A stretch of DNA of 8,813 nt from the NCBI GenBank assembly GCA_946222435.1, contig CAMIOJ010000069.1, forward strand, positions 1 to 8,813, written 5' to 3'. Position 1 is the stretch's first letter. Each line of letters starts with the position of its first letter. A program made the translations under genes and the position numbers. The notes under the pieces are model-generated. The model was not told the origin of the DNA and ran no database searches. It saw only the letters and a list, made by a program, of their open reading frames with translations. Source of the stretch: an uncultured Micrococcus sp. Lineage in GTDB: Bacteria; Actinomycetota; Actinomycetes; Actinomycetales; Micrococcaceae. Shown in pieces: positions 6,906 to 8,813 of this stretch.

Positions 6906-6911
6906 ATCCTA
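6906..6911 (-). promoter_or_regulatory. Predicted -10 element of the FmdB gene
   Basis: On the minus strand the hexamer reads TAGGAT, inside CTAGGATC, which also occurs at the rimJ-type promoter. Transcription would start near 6899, leaving a leader of about 63 nt. A weak CTGACG at 6927-6932, 15 nt upstream, is the best -35 candidate and overlaps the cyclo-ligase stop. The leader contains a short GC hairpin (gcacg 6873-6877 with cgtgc 6881-6885) of uncertain meaning. Confidence 0.5.
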
Positions 6912-6928
6912 GCCCCGCACCGGCCCCG

Positions 6929-7585
6929 TCAGCGGCCCGTGGCGCCGCCGCCCGCCACGCCCTCGGCGAACCACACGAGCCCGTCCGCGGTGGCCACGCC
7001 GTGCACGGGCCGGTCCGTCGGCTCGGCGGGCACCGCACCGGCCGGCAGCACCTCGTCCGGGAACAGCAGGGCGACCCGCGGCAGGGTGGGGGGCAGCGTG
7101 GCGAGGGCACGGTCGTAGTAGCCGCCGCCCTGGCCCAGCCGCATGCCGGTGCCGTCCACCGCCAGGCCCGGCATGATCAGCGCGGCGGCGCCGTGGAGGT
7201 CGGCGGTGGGCAGGCGTTCGCCGACCGGCTCGTCCACCGGAGCGTGCGCGGACCTCGCGGTGGCCACGCCCGGGGTCCAGACCGCCCAGTCCATGCGCCG
7301 TCCCTCCGCGGTGACGGGCACCAGCACCCGGGCTCCCGCGGCATGGGCGCGCTCGCGCAGGACTGCGGTGTCCGGCTCCGTGGGCATGGGCAGCACCGTG
7401 GCCACCGTGCAGTCCCGCCCGGCGGCGGCCCGGGCCGCCAGGTGCGGCCCCAGCCAGGTCCACAGGTGCTCCACCGCGGCCTCGGAGAGTCGGGTGCGCT
7501 CGCCGGCGTCCCGTCCACGACGACGGCCGCGCACCTGCGTGCGCAGCCGCGCCTTGGCGGCGGCGAGGGTCTCGGGGGTGTCCAT
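6929..7585 (-). CDS. 5-formyltetrahydrofolate cyclo-ligase
   Basis: Cytosolic enzyme (5,10-methenyl-THF synthetase) that returns 5-formyl-THF to the active folate pool: 5-formyl-THF + ATP gives 5,10-methenyl-THF + ADP + Pi. The 218 residues fit the family length. The N-terminal basic stretch KARLRTQVRGRR (11-22) provides the usual nucleotide-contacting Lys/Arg residues. The segment IMPGLAVDGTGMRLGQGGGY (137-156) is followed by YDR (157-159); together these are the signature ATP/folate-binding motif. VALLFPDE (171-178) and the late DRPVHGVATADG (191-202) also fit. ATG 7585 is chosen because CACAAT ends 7 nt before it, the same geometry as two other starts here, and no good Shine-Dalgarno site exists. 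ATG 7594 in the same frame would add MSG and has only a weak GGGG 4 nt upstream. Residues 210-218 are a short Gly-rich tail. Confidence 0.95.
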   Translation of the reverse strand: MDTPETLAAAKARLRTQVRGRRRGRDAGERTRLSEAAVEHLWTWLGPHLAARAAAGRDCTVATVLPMPTEPDTAVLRERAHAAGARVLVPVTAEGRRMDWAVWTPGVATARSAHAPVDEPVGERLPTADLHGAAALIMPGLAVDGTGMRLGQGGGYYDRALATLPPTLPRVALLFPDEVLPAGAVPAEPTDRPVHGVATADGLVWFAEGVAGGGATGR

Positions 7586-7592
7586 GCCGCTC

Positions 7593-7598
7593 ATTGTG
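7593..7598 (-). promoter_or_regulatory. Possible -10 element of the cyclo-ligase gene (leaderless)
   Basis: On the minus strand CACAAT is followed by 7 nt and then ATG 7585. The A at position 2 and T at position 6 match the -10 consensus, but the first base is C, and no -35 is seen. It overlaps the alternative ATG 7594, so if this promoter is real that upstream start cannot be translated. Confidence 0.4.
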
Positions 7599-7606
7599 CC
7601 CCGTGC

Positions 7607-7661
7607 GGGGCCGGTCCGGGGCCGGTTCAGGGCCGACGGAGGGCCGACGGAGGGCCCCGGG
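7607..7661. repeat. Five consecutive 11-bp units in the divergent control region
   Basis: Units: ggggccggtcc (7607), ggggccggttc (7618), agggccgacgg (7629), agggccgacgg (7640) and agggccccggg (7651). Units 3 and 4 are identical, and all five share the core GGGCC at the same phase. The 11-bp period is close to one turn of DNA. The block fills most of the space between the two divergent starts and covers the place where a -35 element of the acetyltransferase promoter would lie, suggesting operator sites or replication slippage. Confidence 0.75.
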
Positions 7662-7664
7662 CCC

Positions 7665-7670
7665 TAGGAT
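7665..7670 (+). promoter_or_regulatory. Predicted -10 element of the GNAT gene (leaderless)
   Basis: TAGGAT followed by exactly 7 nt (cgaggac) and ATG 7678 predicts transcription starting at the start codon. The GAGG between them is too close to the ATG to be a normal ribosome binding site. No -35 hexamer is visible; the expected position lies in the 11-bp repeats. Confidence 0.6.
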
Positions 7671-7677
7671 CGAGGAC

Positions 7678-8316
7678 ATGTCCTGGTTCTCCGACCCCTG
7701 GCCCGTGGTGCTGCGGCACGACACCCTCACCGTGCGCCCCCTCGTGCGAGGAGACCAGCGGGCGTGGGAGGAGCAGCGCCAGGTCAACGCGGAGTGGCTG
7801 ACCCCGTGGGACGCCACCAGCCCTGAGCCCGGGGCCGGGCCGGCGACCTTCGCCCAGATGGTCCGCTGGCACCGGCGGTCCGCCAGGCAGGGACTGTCCT
7901 ACACGTGGGCGATGGCCCTGGACGAGGACCGTCCGGGACGGGACCGACTGGTGGGCCTGATCAGCCTCGGCGGCATCCAGCACGGTTCCGTGCGCTCCGG
8001 GGCGGTCGGCTACTGGATCGACCGACGCCAGGCTGGCCGCGGCCTGACGCCCACGGCCGTGGCGATGGTGACGGACTGGGCCTTCCGCGGGCTCGGGCTG
8101 CACCGGGTGGAGATCAACGTCCGGCCGGAGAACGCGCGCAGCCTGCGGGTGCCGGAGAAGCTGGGCTTCCGCCGGGAGGGGCTGCGTGAACGTTACCTCC
8201 ACGTGGCCGGGCAGTGGTGCGACCACATCGGCTATGCCCTCACCGTGGAGGAGGCCCCGGACGGGGTCCTGGCCGGATGGCTGGCCACCCGAGGCAACCC
8301 CCGGGAACAGGCCTGA
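7678..8316 (+). CDS. GNAT family N-acetyltransferase, RimJ type
   Basis: A 212-residue cytosolic enzyme of the GCN5-related acetyltransferase fold, closest in style to RimJ/RimL proteins, which move an acetyl group from acetyl-CoA to protein N-terminal amines or other amines. Visible elements: the opening LTVRPLVRGD (beta 1); VGYWIDRRQAGRGLTPTAVA with the acetyl-CoA pyrophosphate-binding Q118-A-G-R-G122 (motif A); LGLHRVEINVRPENARSLRV, with the Asn typical of motif B; then EKLGFRREGLRERYLHVAGQ followed by WCDHIGYAL, the standard RimJ ending. ATG 7678 is chosen because a -10 element lies 7 nt upstream and the protein then starts MSWFSDPW; the frame stays open upstream to 7594, but that extension has no family match. 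Members assigned to RimJ by similarity often have other substrates, so the acceptor is unknown. Confidence 0.93.
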   Translation: MSWFSDPWPVVLRHDTLTVRPLVRGDQRAWEEQRQVNAEWLTPWDATSPEPGAGPATFAQMVRWHRRSARQGLSYTWAMALDEDRPGRDRLVGLISLGGIQHGSVRSGAVGYWIDRRQAGRGLTPTAVAMVTDWAFRGLGLHRVEINVRPENARSLRVPEKLGFRREGLRERYLHVAGQWCDHIGYALTVEEAPDGVLAGWLATRGNPREQA

Positions 8317-8359
8317 TTCCACCGCTCCACGGCGAGTTCTGCACGACACGCCGCGTCGA

Positions 8360-8390
8360 ATGACAACCGTGTGATTCCAGCGGCTACGCT
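8360..8390 (+). promoter_or_regulatory. Predicted promoter of the last gene (leaderless)
   Basis: ATGACA (8360-8365, five of six matches to TTGACA) is followed after 19 nt by TACGCT (8385-8390), which fits TANNNT. The -10 is 7 nt before ATG 8398, so transcription should begin at the start codon. The surrounding 81-nt gap is less GC-rich than the genes, as expected for a promoter. It is the only promoter in the window with a recognisable -35. Confidence 0.6.
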
Positions 8391-8397
8391 GGGTCGC

Positions 8398-8813
8398 ATG
8401 GATGAGATCAACACCCTGGCGGCGGAGCTGAACGCCGTCCTCGGCGTGTTCTCCGACCTGCGCATCAGCGCCTCGCTGGTGATCCTCGCGCTCATCCTCT
8501 GGCTCGGATGGAAGGTCGTCACGGTCGAGGGCATCCGCTCCGCCGCCCGAGACGCCCGTGCCTCCGAGGCCGCCGCTTCCCCTGCCGCTGACGCGGCCGC
8601 AGACTCCGCTTCGACGACCTCGCCTCAGGAGGGGACACCCATGACCAGCGCGTCCGCACCCGCGCCCGAGCGCCGCACGTTCCGACGTCCCGCCGTCCCC
8701 CGCCCCGCCTTCGCCGCGCGCCGCGCCGCCGCGCCCGCCGGCGGCTTCCGTGTGCGCTGGGGCCGCACGGCCCTGTTCCTCGCGGCCGTCGCCCTGGCCG
8801 TGACCTTCCTGGT
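8398..8813 (+). CDS. Unidentified membrane protein, 3' truncated by the window edge
   Basis: The frame opens at ATG 8398, 7 nt after a -10 element, and runs without a stop to the window end (138 full codons). Residues 1-21 look like a short amphipathic helix. A transmembrane segment lies at about 24-43 (ISASLVILALILWLGWKVV). An Ala/Ser/Asp-rich linker follows (about 50-80), then a very basic Arg/Pro/Ala-rich stretch (about 87-120). A second hydrophobic segment begins near 125 (RWGRTALFLAAVALAVTFLV). No signal-peptide cleavage site or enzyme motif is visible. In relatives I recall a small membrane protein of similar layout after this acetyltransferase, but I do not recognise a named family. 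An in-frame ATG at 8641 (codon 82) has an excellent ribosome binding site, so a shorter protein may also, or instead, be made. GC-rich third positions before and after 8641 indicate both parts are coding. Confidence 0.7.
   Translation, partial: MDEINTLAAELNAVLGVFSDLRISASLVILALILWLGWKVVTVEGIRSAARDARASEAAASPAADAAADSASTTSPQEGTPMTSASAPAPERRTFRRPAVPRPAFAARRAAAPAGGFRVRWGRTALFLAAVALAVTFL
8627..8634 (+). promoter_or_regulatory. Strong ribosome binding site inside the last open frame
   Basis: AGGAGGGG lies 6 nt before ATG 8641, in frame with the gene that starts at 8398. It is the best Shine-Dalgarno match in the window and could drive a second product beginning MTSASAPAPERR. Because it also encodes Gln-Glu-Gly in an open frame, chance remains possible. 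Confidence 0.5.

Noticed and set aside
6839..6911. Two GGATCC palindromes flanking the FmdB leader
   Set aside because: One comes from the ribosome binding site context and the other from the -10 TAGGAT. The 6-bp palindromes need no special explanation.
5983..7110. A 375-codon minus-strand frame spanning the FmdB gene and parts of three other genes
   Set aside because: It overlaps the recognisable FmdB, cyclo-ligase and helicase-like frames, has Arg/Pro/Gly-rich composition and shows no domain.
6848..7801. A plus-strand frame across the cyclo-ligase gene
   Set aside because: The opposite strand encodes the full cyclo-ligase with its signature motif; the plus-strand product has no family features.
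1..8813. Defence island or mobile element around the helicase/nuclease-like protein
   Set aside because: The neighbours are housekeeping genes, base and codon composition are uniform, and no integrase, transposase, att-like repeat or methyltransferase is present. The helicase-like gene looks like resident chromosome.

Overview
This window looks like a piece of chromosome from a very GC-rich actinobacterium. The third codon position is almost always G or C, and start codons are a mix of ATG and GTG. Three or four genes appear to be leaderless, with a -10 hexamer 6-7 nt before the start codon. The protein sequences fit Micrococcaceae (Micrococcus, Arthrobacter, Kocuria type), and Micrococcus is the best guess from GC content and protein style. 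That assignment rests on memory of the families, not on a database search. There is no sign of phage, insertion sequences, CRISPR, tRNA or rRNA, and no gene-free stretch over 300 bases.

Left part (1-2474, + strand): the last 32 codons of an unidentified gene; a three-helix membrane protein of the DUF3817 family whose start codon lies in a 15-bp tandem duplication; a strong hairpin (719-763); and guaA (GMP synthase), apparently leaderless, with a nested GC-rich hairpin after its stop.

Middle part (2562-6569, + strand): a 1250-residue protein with the layout of actinobacterial DUF4011-type superfamily 1 helicases that end in a Vsr/MTES_1575-like nuclease fold. Key catalytic residues are replaced in both the ATPase and the nuclease parts, although the frame is intact. 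A small basic, Pro-rich protein follows after 3 nt and ends in a compact aromatic tail (residues 68-83). This pair is the least understood and most interesting element in the window.

Right part: on the minus strand, an FmdB-family zinc-ribbon protein (6603-6836) and 5-formyltetrahydrofolate cyclo-ligase (6929-7585). They converge on the helicase-like operon and diverge from a RimJ-type GNAT acetyltransferase on the plus strand (7678-8316). The 92-nt divergent control region holds five consecutive 11-bp units. The window ends inside an unidentified membrane protein (from 8398) that has a leaderless-type start and a second, in-frame ATG (8641) behind the best Shine-Dalgarno sequence in the window.

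Most of this is housekeeping: GMP synthesis, folate one-carbon recycling, protein acetylation. The functional links between neighbours are weak. The guaA, cyclo-ligase and acetyltransferase calls are firm. The cellular role of the helicase-like protein, its small partner and the two membrane proteins is unknown.
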